Assembly: GCA_027493675.1 (NCBI GenBank)
Contig: JAOSKI010000006.1
Coordinates: forward strand, 23,396 to 87,395
Direction: 5' to 3'
Source: Microthrixaceae bacterium
Lineage (GTDB): Bacteria > Actinomycetota > Acidimicrobiia > Acidimicrobiales > Microtrichaceae
DNA: 64,000 nt
In this document: piece by piece, positions 19,531 through 31,120 of the stretch
Position numbering within the stretch: position 1 is the stretch's first letter
Layout of the letters: the number at the start of each line of letters is the position of its first letter
Notes under the pieces: generated by a model
Told to the model about the DNA's origin: nothing
Database searches by the model: none
Seen by the model: only the letters and a program-made list of their open reading frames with translations
Translations under genes and position numbers: made by a program

Positions 19531-20504
19531 TCAGATCAGGCCCAACTCGGCGACAGCGTCGCGCTCCTCGGCCAACTCGGCGACCGAGGCGTCGATCCTC
19601 GCGCGGGAGAAGTCGTCGATGTCGAGCCCCGCGACGATGTTGTACTCCCCGCCCGAGCACGTGCACGGGAACGAGCTGATCAGGCCCTCGGGCACGCCGT
19701 AGGAACCGTCCGACGGCACCGCCATCGACACCCAGTCGCCCTCGGGGTGCCGAGGTGCCAGCTGGAGATGTGGTCGATAGCGGCGTTCGCAGCCGAAGCC
19801 GCCGAACTGGCACCGCGGGCCTCGATGATCGCTGCGCCACGCTTGGCGACCGTCGGGATGAAGTCGGCCTCCAGCCATGCCTGGTCCCCGACCGCCTCGG
19901 CCGCGTTGCGACCTGCGACCTCGCAGTGGAACAGGTCGGGATACTGGGTGGTCGAGTGGTTGCCCCAGATCGTCATCTTCTTGACCTCCGACACCGGCGA
20001 GCCGACCTTGGCGGCAAGCTGCGCCATCGCACGGTTGTGATCGAGTCGGGTCATGGCGGTGAAGCGACGGGCGTCCAACCCGGAGGCATTGCTCATCGCG
20101 ATGAGCGAGTTGGTGTTGGCGGGGTTCCCGACGACCAGGATCTTGGCGTCCTTGGCTGCCGACCGGCCGAGCGCCTCGCCCTGGGGCTTGAAGATCCCGC
20201 CGTTGGCAGACAACAGGTCCGAACGCTCCATGCCGGACTTACGTGGCATGGCACCAACGAGCAGCGCCACATCGGCATCACCGAAGGCCACGTCTGCATC
20301 GTCGGTCTGCACCATGCCCGCCAGCAGCGGGAACGCACAGTCGTCGAGCTCCATGGCAACACCACGCAGGGCGTCGAGCGCGGGTGTGATCTCGAGCATC
20401 TGGAGGATCACAGGCTGGTCCGGGCCCAGCATCTCCCCACCGGCGATTCGGAACAGCAACGAGTACCCGATCTGGCCTGCTGCACCGGTGACTGCGACTC
20501 TCAT
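19531..20504 (-). CDS. mdh: Malate dehydrogenase (one frameshift)
   Basis: NAD-dependent oxidation of malate to oxaloacetate. It starts [20 protein letters not shown] (Rossmann loop). [15 protein letters not shown] is the mobile substrate loop, followed by [21 protein letters not shown] and [12 protein letters not shown] with the catalytic His. A missing C near 19751 (four where five are needed) breaks the frame; the other frame resumes [20 protein letters not shown] and ends [12 protein letters not shown]. About 325 residues, the long bacterial form. It belongs to the same TCA-cycle set as sdhCAB, though separately transcribed. Confidence 0.94.
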
Positions 20505-20598
20505 GGGGGGTTGGCCACTTGCGATCTCCTCGGAATCGGCGGGCCCGGCATGCCAGGACCCGGTCTTGTGTGCCCGCACGCAGCGTGCGCCACTGAAT

Positions 20599-22560
20599 CT
20601 ACCGGCACCCGACTTCAGGCGGAAAAAGGAGCAGGACCCCGTCGTGAACCGGATCGGGGTCGTATGACGTCGGCCTGGGACGTCGGCCAGGGACTGCAGC
20701 CGGGGGCCTCAGCCTGCGTCGTCGCCGTATGGGAGTCGCCCGCCCGAAGCGTCGCGTGTTGCCGACCCACGATCGGTGCAGACCGCCGTAGACCCCACCC
20801 TCGGCCACCAGCTCCTCGTGGGTGCCATCCTGCACGATCACCCCGGCGTCCATCACGATCACCCGGTCGGCCGCCTCGGCGGTGGAGAGGCGGTGGGCGA
20901 TGCTGACCGTCGTCCGTCCTTCGGCGAGGGCCGTGAGCGCCCGCCCCAGACGGCGTTCGGTCTCGGGATCGACCGACGACGTTGCCTCGTCCAGGATCAA
21001 CAGGCCCGGATCGGCGAGCTGGGCACGGGCGAGCGCGACCAGTTGCCGCTCACCCACCGACAGGGCGTCACCACGCTCGCCGACCGGGGTCGCCGGGCCG
21101 TCGGGACGCTCCGCCAGCCAGTCACCGAGACCCAGCGACTCGAACGCGCCGAGGACCTCGTCGTCGCTGGCGTCGGGCCGGCCGTAGCGCACGTTCTCCA
21201 TGATGGTGGTGTCGAACAGGAACCCGTCCTGGGGCACCAGTCGTATGCCCGCGGCGCGCTCGATCCGACCCAGGTCACGTAGGTCCACACCTCCCACCCG
21301 TACCGCGCCGATGCTCGGATCCACGAGGCGGCAGAGCAACTTGGCGAGCGTCGACTTCCCCGAGCCGGTCTCGCCCACCACTGCCGCGTTCACCCCCGCG
21401 GGCAGCGTCAGCGACAGGTCGTGCAGCACCGGGCGGCCCGGCTCGTACTCGAAGGTGACGTTGTCGACCACGACGCCGAGCGCACCGCCCGGCAGCGTGG
21501 CGGAGAGCTCCGGGTCGGCGACGTCGACCGGTTGGCCGAGCAGACCCAGCACCTTGTACCACCCGGCCAGCGCGGTCTGGGTCTGGTCCAGCACCTCGGA
21601 GATCTCGGCGACCGGCTGCACGATCAGGTTGGTGATGAACACTGCCGCAACCAGCGTGCCTGCTCCCATCCCCCATCCCGGCCCCCACCACACACCCACT
21701 CCCACGACAGCGGCGAGCGCAAACCCGCTGAAGAGGTCCGGAGATCGGGAACATCACCGCGAAGTAGAACCGGGCGACCAGTTGGGCGCCGTACTGCTGC
21801 TCTATCGAGCCGTGAAGGTCGCGACGGGCCTTGCGCACCGCCCCGTAGGAACGAAGCACCTGGACACCCCCGATTGTCTCGGAGATCGCTGACAGCGTGT
21901 CCGACACGGTGGTCCGGTAGCCGTCATAGGCCTGAAGCTGGCGGATCTGCACCACCCGCATGATCGGCACGATCGGAGCCAGCACCGCCACCACCACAGC
22001 CGCGAGTTGCCACTGGTAGACCGCCAGCGCAACCAAGGAGACGAGAATCAGCGTGAGGTTGATCACCCACGAGATCGCTCCGTGGGCGGCGAACCGTGCG
22101 AGCATCTCGATGTCGGAGGTCACCCGGGCGACCAGCACACCCCGCTTGGTCTCGCCGTGGTGGGCGAGGCTGAGGTCGTGCACGTGGCCGAAAGCCCGGG
22201 TCCGCAGCCCGTAGATCACCCACTCGGCTGTGCTCAGTAGGCGCAGCAGGGTCACCCGATCGAGCACTGCGAGCAGGCAGATCACCAGGTAGGCCACCAC
22301 GCAGGCGGTGACCACGAAGGTCCAGTCGACGCCGCCGTCGGTGACGCCACGGTCGAGGATCTGCTGGATGGCCACGGGCACCACGAGGCGACCGAGCGCC
22401 ACCACCATCGCGAAGAGCACCGACACTGCGAACCCACGGCGCAACCTCGGGACTGGCCCTGACACCTTCGCGCAGCACCTGCACGGCGGTGGGGCCGCGA
22501 TCCTCTGCCTCGGCCTGGGATCCAGTGGCGATCGTCGCGCTCCGGGTCCACGAGGCTCAC
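20599..22560 (-). CDS. ABC exporter half-transporter, second of a pair (frameshifted)
   Basis: Membrane exporter with fused six-helix permease and ATPase domains. The GTG start at 22560 overlaps the stop of the upstream ABC gene (GTGA), implying coupled translation. The N-terminal 50 codons are broken near 22440-22500. The permease runs [20 protein letters not shown] to [13 protein letters not shown], with another break at 21690-21740. The nucleotide-binding domain has GETGSGKST (Walker A), [12 protein letters not shown] (Walker B with catalytic Glu) and [13 protein letters not shown]. The signature reads ALSVGERQ rather than LSGGQ, a non-canonical form typical of asymmetric heterodimeric exporters. 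Substrate unknown. Confidence 0.9.
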
Positions 22561-24469
22561 GGTCGACCCTCCCCGGAGTCGCCAAGGCTCTCGGCGGCGT
22601 GCTCGTACGCTGTCACGAGCGTCAGGTACTCGGGATCCGCAAGCAGCTCCTCGTGGGTTCCCACTGCGCGAACCGTCCCATCGGAGAAGAACACGACGCG
22701 GTCCGCGAGGGCGATCGTCGAGAGGCGATGCGCCACCACGAGCATCGTGATGTCGTCCTCACGCAACGACTCGAGGATCCGAGACTCGATGACCGGGTCC
22801 ACCGCCGAGGTGGCGTCGTCTGCGATCACCAAACGTGGGCCGCCTGCCAGGGCGCGTGCCAGAGCCACACGCTGGCGCTGCCCACCCGGAGAGCGTCACA
22901 CCACGTTCACCCACGACGGTGGCGACGCCGTCGTGGAGGTCCTGCACGAAGTCGGTCGCCATCGCCCGTCTCAGCGCACGATCCACCTGCGTGTCGTTGA
23001 TCTCACGACCGAAGCGGACGTTGTCGGCGATCGACCGGGCGAACAGGTAGCTCTCCTGGAACGCCACCGACACCGAGGAGCGCAACTCCGCGGCGTCGAT
23101 CTCCGAGGTGTCCACACCACCGAGGCGGATCGTGCCCGAGTCCGGGTGTCCAGGTGCGCCAGCAGGCTCACGAGCGTCGACTTGCCCGAACCGGTGGATC
23201 CGACCACCGCAAGGACCTCACCGGGGCGCGCATCGAAGGTCACGTCATGCAGGATCCGCCGGCCGGCATGGGAGAAGTCCACCGAGTCGACCGCGAGCGA
23301 GAGCGGACCGGGGGCAGGCACGTCGTCTGCTCCGCAGGGGCGCCCGGCGGATCCTCCTTCGTGGCGTAGGCCGGATCCACGGGCTCGGACAGCACGTCGT
23401 CGACCCGGGCGATCGAGACCACCGCCAGCGGCATCGACTGGAACAGGAAGCCGACGATGCGCATCGGGAAGGCCAGCCAGCCGAACAGGGCCACAGCCTG
23501 CACCAGGTCGCCCACCGTGGTCGAGCCACCCGCGTCGATGCGGGCGGCGCCGACGAGCAGCAGGGTGACCATGCCGAGGCTGGGCAACATGGAGACCAGA
23601 GGTTCGAAGATCGAGGTCATCCGTGCCACCCCGATGCGTTCCTCGGCGAGGGCGCGGCGCGGAGTCGAAGCGCTCCCGCTCGGGTCGCTCCCGGGCGAGG
23701 GTCTTGACGGCCATCACGCCATCGAAGCTCTCGTGCGCGATGGCGGCCACCCGCCCGAGGTTCTGCTGCACCCTCGCGGCGGGCTCGTGGATCCGTCGGG
23801 TGTAGTACCGGCTCAGCCAGGCCAACGCCGGGAACAGAAGCAGCGCCACGACAGCGAACCACGGATCGGCGAACCACAGGCTCACCAACGAGACTGCCAC
23901 AAGGGCGACCACGCCGAGGGAGAACGGCAGCGGCATGAGCATCTGGGTGGCGGTGGTGACGTCCACGTCCGAAGTGGACAGCAGCTGCCCGGTGGGCCGG
24001 TCGCGGTACGAACCCATCGGCATCTCGAGGAGCCGGTCGGCGACCGCCGTGCGCAAGGAGCGTTGCATCCGGGCTTCGGTGACCGAACCGAACCAGCGCC
24101 GCAGCACGACCGCCAGCCCCCGCAGCGCTCCGACCGCGACCAGCGCCGCCACCGCCCACCACACCGTTCCAGCATCCACACCGGAGGAGAACGCCGGCTG
24201 GATGACCTCGTCGGTCACTCGGCCCAACACGATGCTCGCCACCACGATCATCACCGCCCAGCCGACGCCTCCCACGATCGACAGAGCGAACGGCACCGGG
24301 TGCATCCGCACGAAGCGCACGATGAGCCGTGCCCCCAGGCTGATCGACAGCGCGGCCTCGTCCCCTGCGGCGACGGTGGGGCGGCAGTGGCGGGATCGTC
24401 CCCTGCGGCGACGGTGGCGGGATCGTCCCCTGCGGCGACGGTGGTTGGATCATCGAAGAGGGTCACGAC
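22557..24469 (-). CDS. ABC exporter half-transporter, first of a pair (frameshifted)
   Basis: Partner of the downstream ABC gene. The GTG start gives VTLFDDPTTVAAGDDPATVA with a small in-frame repeat. A break near 24370 leads to RFVRMHPVPFALSIVGG and a six-helix permease. Further breaks lie near 23645, 23290-23350, 23150 and 22885. The ATPase has [37 protein letters not shown] and VVAHRLSTIALADR. Walker B reads LVIADDATSAVD, with Asp in place of the catalytic Glu. This is the degenerate-site partner expected opposite the altered signature of the second subunit. Confidence 0.88.
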
Positions 24470-24594
24470 GGAATCGACCGGATCATCGTCGTGGGATTCG
24501 CGATGGACTGGCACGAGAGGATGCAACCGGGATGGCCCACGACCTCATTCCGGTCGCGGGCCATCCCGGTCGACAGAGTCCCCGCTCGAGTGGA

Positions 24595-26030
24595 TCAGGA
24601 GGGAAGCTGGATCGATTTGGTCTCCAGGAACTCCTCGAGACCCCAACGACCGCGTTCGCGGGTGTTGCCCGACTGCTTGTACCCGCCGAAGGGCGCGTAC
24701 TGATTGAAGGCGCCACCGTTGACATCCACCTGGCCGGTGCGCAGACGGCGGGCGACCGACAGAGCCCGCTCGGGGTCAGCCGACTGCACCGCACCTGCCA
24801 GGCCGTAGACCGTGCCGTTCGCGATCGCCACCGCCTCGTCGTCATCGGAGTAGGTGATGATCGACAGGACGGGACCGAAGATCTCCTCCTGGGCGATGGT
24901 CATATCGGGCGTCACGTCACAGAACACCGTCGGCTTCACATAGAAGCCCACCGGTTGCTCCTCGGGCTGCTCGGGACCCCCGTGAGCAACGTGGCACCCT
25001 CCTCGATCCCCTTGTTGATGTACGACCGCACGCGATCCTGTTGGGCCTTGGAGGCAAGCGGGCCGAGCGAGTGGAACAGGTCGGGCTCGTCGGCCTTCGG
25101 ATCCACCAGGCGGATCTGGGACACCTCGGCCATGACCGCGTCGATGTACTCGTCCTTGCGGCTCTTGGGCACGAGCAGGCGGGTCAGCGCCGAACAGGTC
25201 TGTCCGGAGTTCAGCATGCAGCCGAACGCCGCACCGAGGCCGATCGAGGCGGGATCGGCGTCGTCGAGGATGATGTTCGCCGACTTGCCGCCCAGCTCCA
25301 GGGCAACACGCTTGACCGTGGGTGCGGCGGCCTTCTGCACCTCGGCACCAGCGCGCCCCGAGCCGGTGAAGGAGACCATGTCCACGTCGGGATGACCGGA
25401 GATGGCGGCACCGACTTCGGGGCCGGTGCCGACGACCATGTTGAACACGCCTGCGGGCAGTCCGACCTCGTCGATGACCTCGGCCAGCAGGTAGGCGTTC
25501 AGCGGTGTGATCTCGGAGGGCTTGAGCACCACGGTGCATCCGGCCGCGAGCGCCGGGGTGATCTTGCACATGATCAGGTAGAGCGGGTAGTTCCACGGGG
25601 TGATGGCACCCACGACGCCGATGGGTTCACGCACCACGAGCGAGTTGCCGACGGTCTCCTCCCACTCGTACTTCTCGACCAGGTCGGCGAACAGCTCCCA
25701 CTCACCGATCGAAAGCCCGGCCTGGACCATCTGGGCGAACGTCTTGGGAGAACCGACCTCGGCTGAGATCACCTCCACGATGTCACCGAAGCGTGTCATG
25801 AGGGCTGTGCCGACGTCGCGCAGGTACTTGGCCCGGATGTCGGTCGGCGTGGTCGACCAGGTGGCGAAGGCGTCCTTCGCTGCGGCCACGGCCGCATCCA
25901 CGTCGGCAGCCGCACCCTCTGGCACCTTGGCGATGACCTCCTCGGTCGCGGAGTCGACCACCTCGATCCTGCCGGTTCCCACCGAGGCGACCCACTCGCC
26001 CCCGATGTAGTGGTTGTCGTGGTCCTTCAC
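24595..26030 (-). CDS. Aldehyde dehydrogenase (one frameshift)
   Basis: NAD(P)-dependent oxidation of an aldehyde to an acid. Blocks are [59 protein letters not shown] (general-base Glu), [20 protein letters not shown] (nucleophilic Cys) and [19 protein letters not shown] near the end, plus [17 protein letters not shown] missing base in the C run 24977-24981 (plus strand) breaks the frame after GATLLTG. Length is about 478 residues. Its place upstream of the ABC pair and beside the LLM oxidoreductase gives no clear substrate. Confidence 0.93.
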
Positions 26031-26213
26031 ACTGCCCCCTTGGTGAGGTGTCGGTTGTCATCCGGGGTTGATCGCCCCCTTGCGCCCTGATCGTACCGAC
26101 GATCCTCGGGCCGCGCTCATCGGCCGCGCTCGTCCTGCATGCCGTGCGCCGGACCGACGGGTTCGGACACGCGTCGCCGGCCCGAGCGACCGACAAGGCG
26201 AGGGCGGATGCAA

Positions 26214-27131
26214 TCAGGGCGCTGCCAGGGTGCGCAGAGCGGCTCGGGTGGCCTCGTACTCGGTCGGGTCCCCGGAGTAGTTGACTGCGAGGAACTCGGT
26301 GGCACCGGCCTCCGCGTAACGGTTCACCCTTCGACCACCTCGTCGTGGCTACCGGCGATCGTGAGGTCCGCCGGCCCGGCGACACCTTCGCGATCCAGCA
26401 TGGCCCGATATGAGGGGGAGCATGCCGTACATCGCGAGCTTCTCACCGGCGCGTGCACGTGCCCCCTCGGGATCGTCGGTCACGCACACCGGTGCCCCGA
26501 CCACCACCTGCGGCGCGCTGTCTCGCCCGGCGGCCTCGGCTGCCTCGGTGATGCGGGGCACTATGTGCGACTCGATGGTGTTCGGCCCCGTCATCCAGGT
26601 GATGGTGCCGTCCGCGAGGGTTCCGGCCACACCCAGCATCTGCGGGCCGAGTGCGGCCAGCAGGACCGGGAACGGCTCGGCATCGGCGAGGTCGATGTTC
26701 CCCGCGCAGCTCAGCGTCTCGCCGGTGAGCGCGACCGCGTGGTCGCGAACCAGCGGGCACAGCACGCTGAGGTACTCGCGGGTCCGCAGCACCGGTCGGT
26801 CCCACGGGGAGCCCGAGCATGGTCTCGATCACGACCTGGTGTGAAAGACCGACACCGAGGTGGAGCCGCCCGCCGGTCGCGAGCTGAACAGTGACGGCCT
26901 GCTGGGCGAGCGCCATGGGGTGACGTGGCGGCATCGGCACCACACCCCACCCAGTTCGATCCCGGGCACCTCGGGAGCGATCATGGCGAGCGCGGTCAGG
27001 CCGTCGAGGCCGAAGATGTTCGGCAACCAGAACGAGTCCAGACCGTCCTCGGTCGCATGGTTCGCCTCGGTGCGGATGCGCTCGATGCCCCCTCGACCGA
27101 TCACGTCACCGGTGAACACGCCGATCTTCAT
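26214..27131 (-). CDS. LLM-class (F420-dependent type) oxidoreductase (frameshifted)
   Basis: TIM-barrel flavin/F420 oxidoreductase, about 306 residues. It begins MKIGVFTGDVIGRGGIERIR, then FWLPNIFGLDGLTALAMIAP. After a break near 26940, HPMALAQQAVTVQLATGGRL and LHLGVGLSHQVVIE follow, typical of the family. The C-terminal part has REYLSVLCPLVRDHAVALTG, VLLAALGPQMLGVAGTLADG and TGPNTIESHIVP. Further breaks lie near 26800, 26405 and 26330; the final frame ends in TRAALRTLAAP. With cofD 4 kb away, F420 is the likely cofactor, but FMN cannot be excluded. Transcribed divergently from the first molybdoenzyme gene. Confidence 0.82.
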
Positions 27132-27310
27132 GGGATCCTCCTCAGGGTTGGTGACACCGGCAGGCCTTTCGATCAGCCGAACCGGAGTGTCGATGGGGAC
27201 GAACAGGTGCTCCCCACGATTCGGCCCCTATCCCTCGTAATTCGGCGTAGCATATCGCCGATAGTTGCGCCGAGTACGACCGACGGCAGCGACGGGGACT
27301 ACCGTGACTG

Positions 27311-27331
27311 TTGTTGAACCAAGTTCAACAA
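27311..27331. promoter_or_regulatory. Palindromic operator candidate upstream of the first molybdoenzyme gene
   Basis: Nine-base arms TTGTTGAAC and GTTCAACAA match perfectly around CAA. It is 71 bp before the molybdoenzyme ATG and 180 bp from the divergent LLM gene's start. Such AT-rich symmetry in GC-rich DNA is typical of TetR/GntR-type sites. No regulator gene of that type is in the window. Confidence 0.6.
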
Positions 27332-27401
27332 ATGTCGCTGGAACCGGACGAGCCGGGATACCAGCACGCAGCCGAACGGCGCGAACCACAAGGGGGACCT
27401 C

Positions 27402-30155
27402 ATGGGGGTGAGAGCCGACACGCCCGGCGCACAACAGCGCTGGAGTTGGGACCAGGTGACCTGGGGATCGCACTGCGGCAACTGCATCGCGAACTGCACC
27501 TACAGGGTCTTCGCCCGCGACGGCGAGATCGTCTACCAGGAGCAGTCCGGTGGCATCCCCGGCTTCGAGGGGATACCGGACATGAACCCCTCGGGTGCCA
27601 GAAGGGCGGGGCATGGCACACCCAGGCCGCGGGCGACGAACGCCTGCTGCATCCACTGCGGCGCGTGGGCGAGCGGGGATCTGGGCAGTGGGAGCAGATC
27701 TCCTGGGAGGAGGCGTTCGACTTGCTCGCGGATTCCGTCATCGACGCTCTCGAGTCCGAAGGACCCGAGTCGGTGCTGGTCGACCCCGGTCCCGAATCCG
27801 GCCTGGTGGGCGGAATGGGGCGCGCCCGCTTCTGCAACGCGATCGGTGGCCTCTCGATGGACTCGAACTCCACGGTGAGCGACGTGCACCTCGGGCACTG
27901 GGCCACCTTCGGCAGCCTCCTGGGGGATCCTCCGCCGACGACACCTTCCGCGCCGACACGATCCTGGTGTGGAACGGCAACCCCGCGTACACGCGGATCC
28001 CCTACTACCACTACCTCACCGAAGCCCGCTACCGCGGCGCCACCGTGGTGCTGATCGCCCCCGACTTCAGCCCGTCCGCACCGCACGCCGACATGCACGT
28101 GGCGCTCCGGCCGGGTTCGGACGCCGCTCTGCTGCTGAGCATGTGTGGGGTGGTGATCGACGAGGGCCTCGCGGATCTCGACTTCGTCCGCTCACAGACC
28201 GACCTCGGGTTCCTGGTCAGAGCCGACGACGGCCGCTTCCTGCGCGAGGCCGACCTGGTGCCCGACGGCCGTGCAGACCGCTTCCACCTGCACCGCCGGT
28301 GGGGTCGTGATGGCCGACCCGGGCAGGCTCGACGACCCCGGTGCGCCGAGTGACGTCGACCTCGAAGGAACATGGTCGGTCACGCTCGCCGACGGCTCGG
28401 CGGTGGAGGTGACGCCTGTCTTCTCGTTGCTGCGCAGACGCCTCGCCCAGTACCCGCCCGAGGTGGCGGCGGAGATCTGCGGGGTCCACCCCGACACCAT
28501 CCGCGACCTTGCCAGGCGCGTGGCGGGCGGACGCACCAAGGTCCAGAACGGCCTCGGGAGCTGCAAGCACCACCACGGCGACCTGATGGAGCGCAGCGTG
28601 GACCTGCTGCTCGCGCTCACCGGCAACTGGGGATCGCCCGGGCGTGGGCTCGACACCTACATCATCGCCCTCATGGAAGGCGAGATCCTGGGCATCCTGA
28701 AGGGCTCCGCCGGAATAGACGCGGCGGAGTCCACGATCCAGGCGCTCGACATGTTCCTCGACGCCATGAACGCCTCGGATCCCGCCATGACCGACGGCAG
28801 GGCCGTCACCGAGATGATGCACTCCGGCGCGGCGACGATGAGCGCCACACCGCCCGGCGTTCTTCTTCTGGTACCACTGCGGCTACGACAGGCTCTGGGA
28901 GCGCGAGGACTGGGCCGACACCACCCGCCCGTTCGCCGAGATCGTCAAGGAGGCCCAGAGCAAGGGATGGTGGAGCGGCCTGGTGCGGCCCCGACCGCAG
29001 ATCACCCCGAAGGTCCTGTTGCAGGCCGGCACCAACGTGTTGCGCCGCACCCGGGGCGGCCAGCGCGAACTGCTCGCGAACCTGTGGCCGAAGCTCGACA
29101 TGATCGCGGTGCTCGACTGGAAGATGAGCACCGTCGGCCTCTATGCGGACCTGGTGCTGCCGGTCGCCTGCGAGCACGAGCGGGTCGACTTCCACGCCGC
29201 GAACTCCCATGCCTGGGAGCGCATGTTCGCCGACAAGGCGGTGGAGCCGCGCGGCGAATCACGCAGCGACTGGCGCATCTTCCAGGGCCTCGGTGAGGCG
29301 GTGGCACGAAGGGCCGCGGCCCGTGGCGTGACCGACTTCGACGACGGTCATGGCGGTACCAAGACCTACGCGGGGTGCCGGGCGCGATGTCGCTCGACGG
29401 GGCGCTCGACACCGAGGAGGATGCGCTCGACGAGTTGCTGCGAGACTGCGTGCTGTCGGGCAACCTCCCCCGGGCACCTCGGTGGCGTCGCTGCGCGAGA
29501 AGGGATGGGTGCGCCCCGAACAGCTCCCCCGGATCATGGAGGGGGTCACGGGATCCGAGTTGCGCCCCGACGAGCCGTTCGTGGCGATGTCGCGCCACGT
29601 CCACGAAGGTGTGCCCTACTCCACCCCTGACCGGCCGAGCGCAGTTCTACATCGACCACCCCTGGTTCCTGGAAGCCGACGAGCAGCTCCCCTGTCACAA
29701 GGAGCCTCCACCCGCGGGTGGCGACTACCCGCTGCAGATCACCGGCGGGCATCCCCGCTGGAGCATCCACGCATCCAACAGCTCGTCGCGCATGATGCTC
29801 GAGACCACCAGGGGCGGCCCCACGGTGCACCTCAACGACGGCGACGCGGCCGGAAGGGGGGATCGGCGACGGTCAGATGATCCGCGTGTTCAACGACGTC
29901 GGCTCGCTGCAGGCACCCGCACGTGTCACCCCGGCGGTGCGGCCCGGCCAGGTGATCCTGTACGCAGCCTGGGAGCAGTACCTGTTCCCGGAGTGGAAGG
30001 ACGTCACCTGGGTGGAGCCGGGCATGGTCAAGTGGCTCAACTTCGCGGCGGGCTACGGGCACCTGGTGTACACCGACCTCCAGTGGCAACCCCAGCAGTC
30101 CGACCGGCTCTACCGGGTCGAGGTCGAACCGGCACAGCCGTCGGACACTCCTTGA
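27402..30155 (+). CDS. Molybdopterin oxidoreductase alpha subunit, DMSO-reductase superfamily, type II-like (frameshifted)
   Basis: About 918 residues once joined. Near the N-terminus SHCGNCIANCTYRVF and LGCQKGGAWHT give the His/Cys ligands of an FS0 4Fe-4S cluster. RVGERGSGQWEQISWEEAFD is typical of the superfamily. TVSDVHLGHWATFG supplies an Asp where type II enzymes (NarG, EbdA, SerA) ligate molybdenum. Later blocks are FRADTILVWNGNPAYTRIPY, AGTNVLRRTRGGQ, MSTVGLYADLVLPVACEHER, and a C-terminal cofactor domain with RPGQVILYAAWEQ and EPGMVKWLNFAAGYGHLVY. Breaks occur near 27590, 27930, 28300, 28857, 29375, 29475, 29632 and 29860. No Tat signal is present, so a cytoplasmic location is inferred. 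No iron-sulphur beta subunit follows. The substrate is unknown. Confidence 0.85.
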
Positions 30156-30207
30156 AGCATCCCCTTGAACACCCCATGAAGGAACCGACCCGGAAGGAAC
30201 CGACCCC

Positions 30208-31092
30208 ATGAAGGAACTGAAGGACAAGGTCGCGGTGATCACCGGCGGGGCCTCCGGCATCGGCCTTGCGGTCGCCCGGCGCTTCGCAGCCGACGGCGCA
30301 ACCGTCGTGCTCGCCGACATCGAGGCCGACACCCTGGCAGCCGCCGTGGACGAGCTCGCCGCAGCGGGTGCCAGGGCCACGGGCATCCACACCGACGTCA
30401 CCGATCCCGCGTCGTTCGAGGCGCTGCGTGACGAGACGCTGTCGCTCCACGGAGCGGTCCACGTGCTGTGCAACAACGCGGGGGTCGCCGCCGGCGGACC
30501 TGCCTGGGAGATCTCCCTCGACGTGTGGCGCTGGGTGCTCGAGGTCAACGTGTTCGGAGTGATCAACGGGATCCGCACCTTCGTGCCGACCATGATCGAA
30601 CAGGGCGAGGGCCACGTGGTCAACACCGCCTCGATCGCCGGGCTGATCGCGGTGCCGGGGATCGGGCCGTACACCGCGAGCAAGCACGCCGTGGTGTCGA
30701 TCTCCGAGACGCTGCTCGCGGACCTGGCCGCGGCCGGCGCCCCGGTCGGGGTGTCGGTGCTGTGCCCCGCGTTCGTCAGGACACGCATCCACCAGGCGGA
30801 CCGCAACGCCCCCGAGGGCATCGACCGTGACTTCGAACAGGGCCCGTCGGCACAGGCCACCTGGGGTGTGTTCGGTGCGTTGGTGGAGGCAGGGATCGGC
30901 ACCGAGGTGGTCGCCGATGCGGTCCGCAGCGCCGTCGTGGAGGAGCGCTTCTACATCCTCACCCACCCGGAGACGCCCGAGTGGGTACGTGGACGCTTCG
31001 AGACGATCCTGGGAGGGGCAGCCCCATCGCCCCGGTCATCCCGACACCCTGACGCCGAGGCATCCCGATGCCCTGACGCCGTCGTCCCCTGA
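30208..31092 (+). CDS. Short-chain dehydrogenase/reductase
   Basis: Intact classical SDR of 294 residues. GGASGIGLAVARRF is the NAD(P)-binding glycine motif and LADIEAD at the second strand suggests NAD preference. CNNAGVAAGG, TASIAGLIAVPGIGPYTASK (catalytic Ser, Tyr and Lys) and LCPAFVRTRI follow. The last 25 residues are low-complexity (PSPRSSRHPDAEASRCPDA) and are encoded by a short DNA repeat, so they may be an extension created by tandem duplication. It lies 52 bp after the molybdoenzyme gene, so probably shares its transcript; the spacer itself has repeats of GGAACCGACCC. Confidence 0.93.
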   Translation: MKELKDKVAVITGGASGIGLAVARRFAADGATVVLADIEADTLAAAVDELAAAGARATGIHTDVTDPASFEALRDETLSLHGAVHVLCNNAGVAAGGPAWEISLDVWRWVLEVNVFGVINGIRTFVPTMIEQGEGHVVNTASIAGLIAVPGIGPYTASKHAVVSISETLLADLAAAGAPVGVSVLCPAFVRTRIHQADRNAPEGIDRDFEQGPSAQATWGVFGALVEAGIGTEVVADAVRSAVVEERFYILTHPETPEWVRGRFETILGGAAPSPRSSRHPDAEASRCPDAVVP

Positions 31093-31120
31093 CCACGTGG
31101 ACCCGTGGGAGACTGTCGTC

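Noticed and set aside
24361..24450. Short regular repeats that might suggest a CRISPR array
   Set aside because: Units of about 26 bases are contiguous with no spacers and lie in the coding start of an ABC gene.
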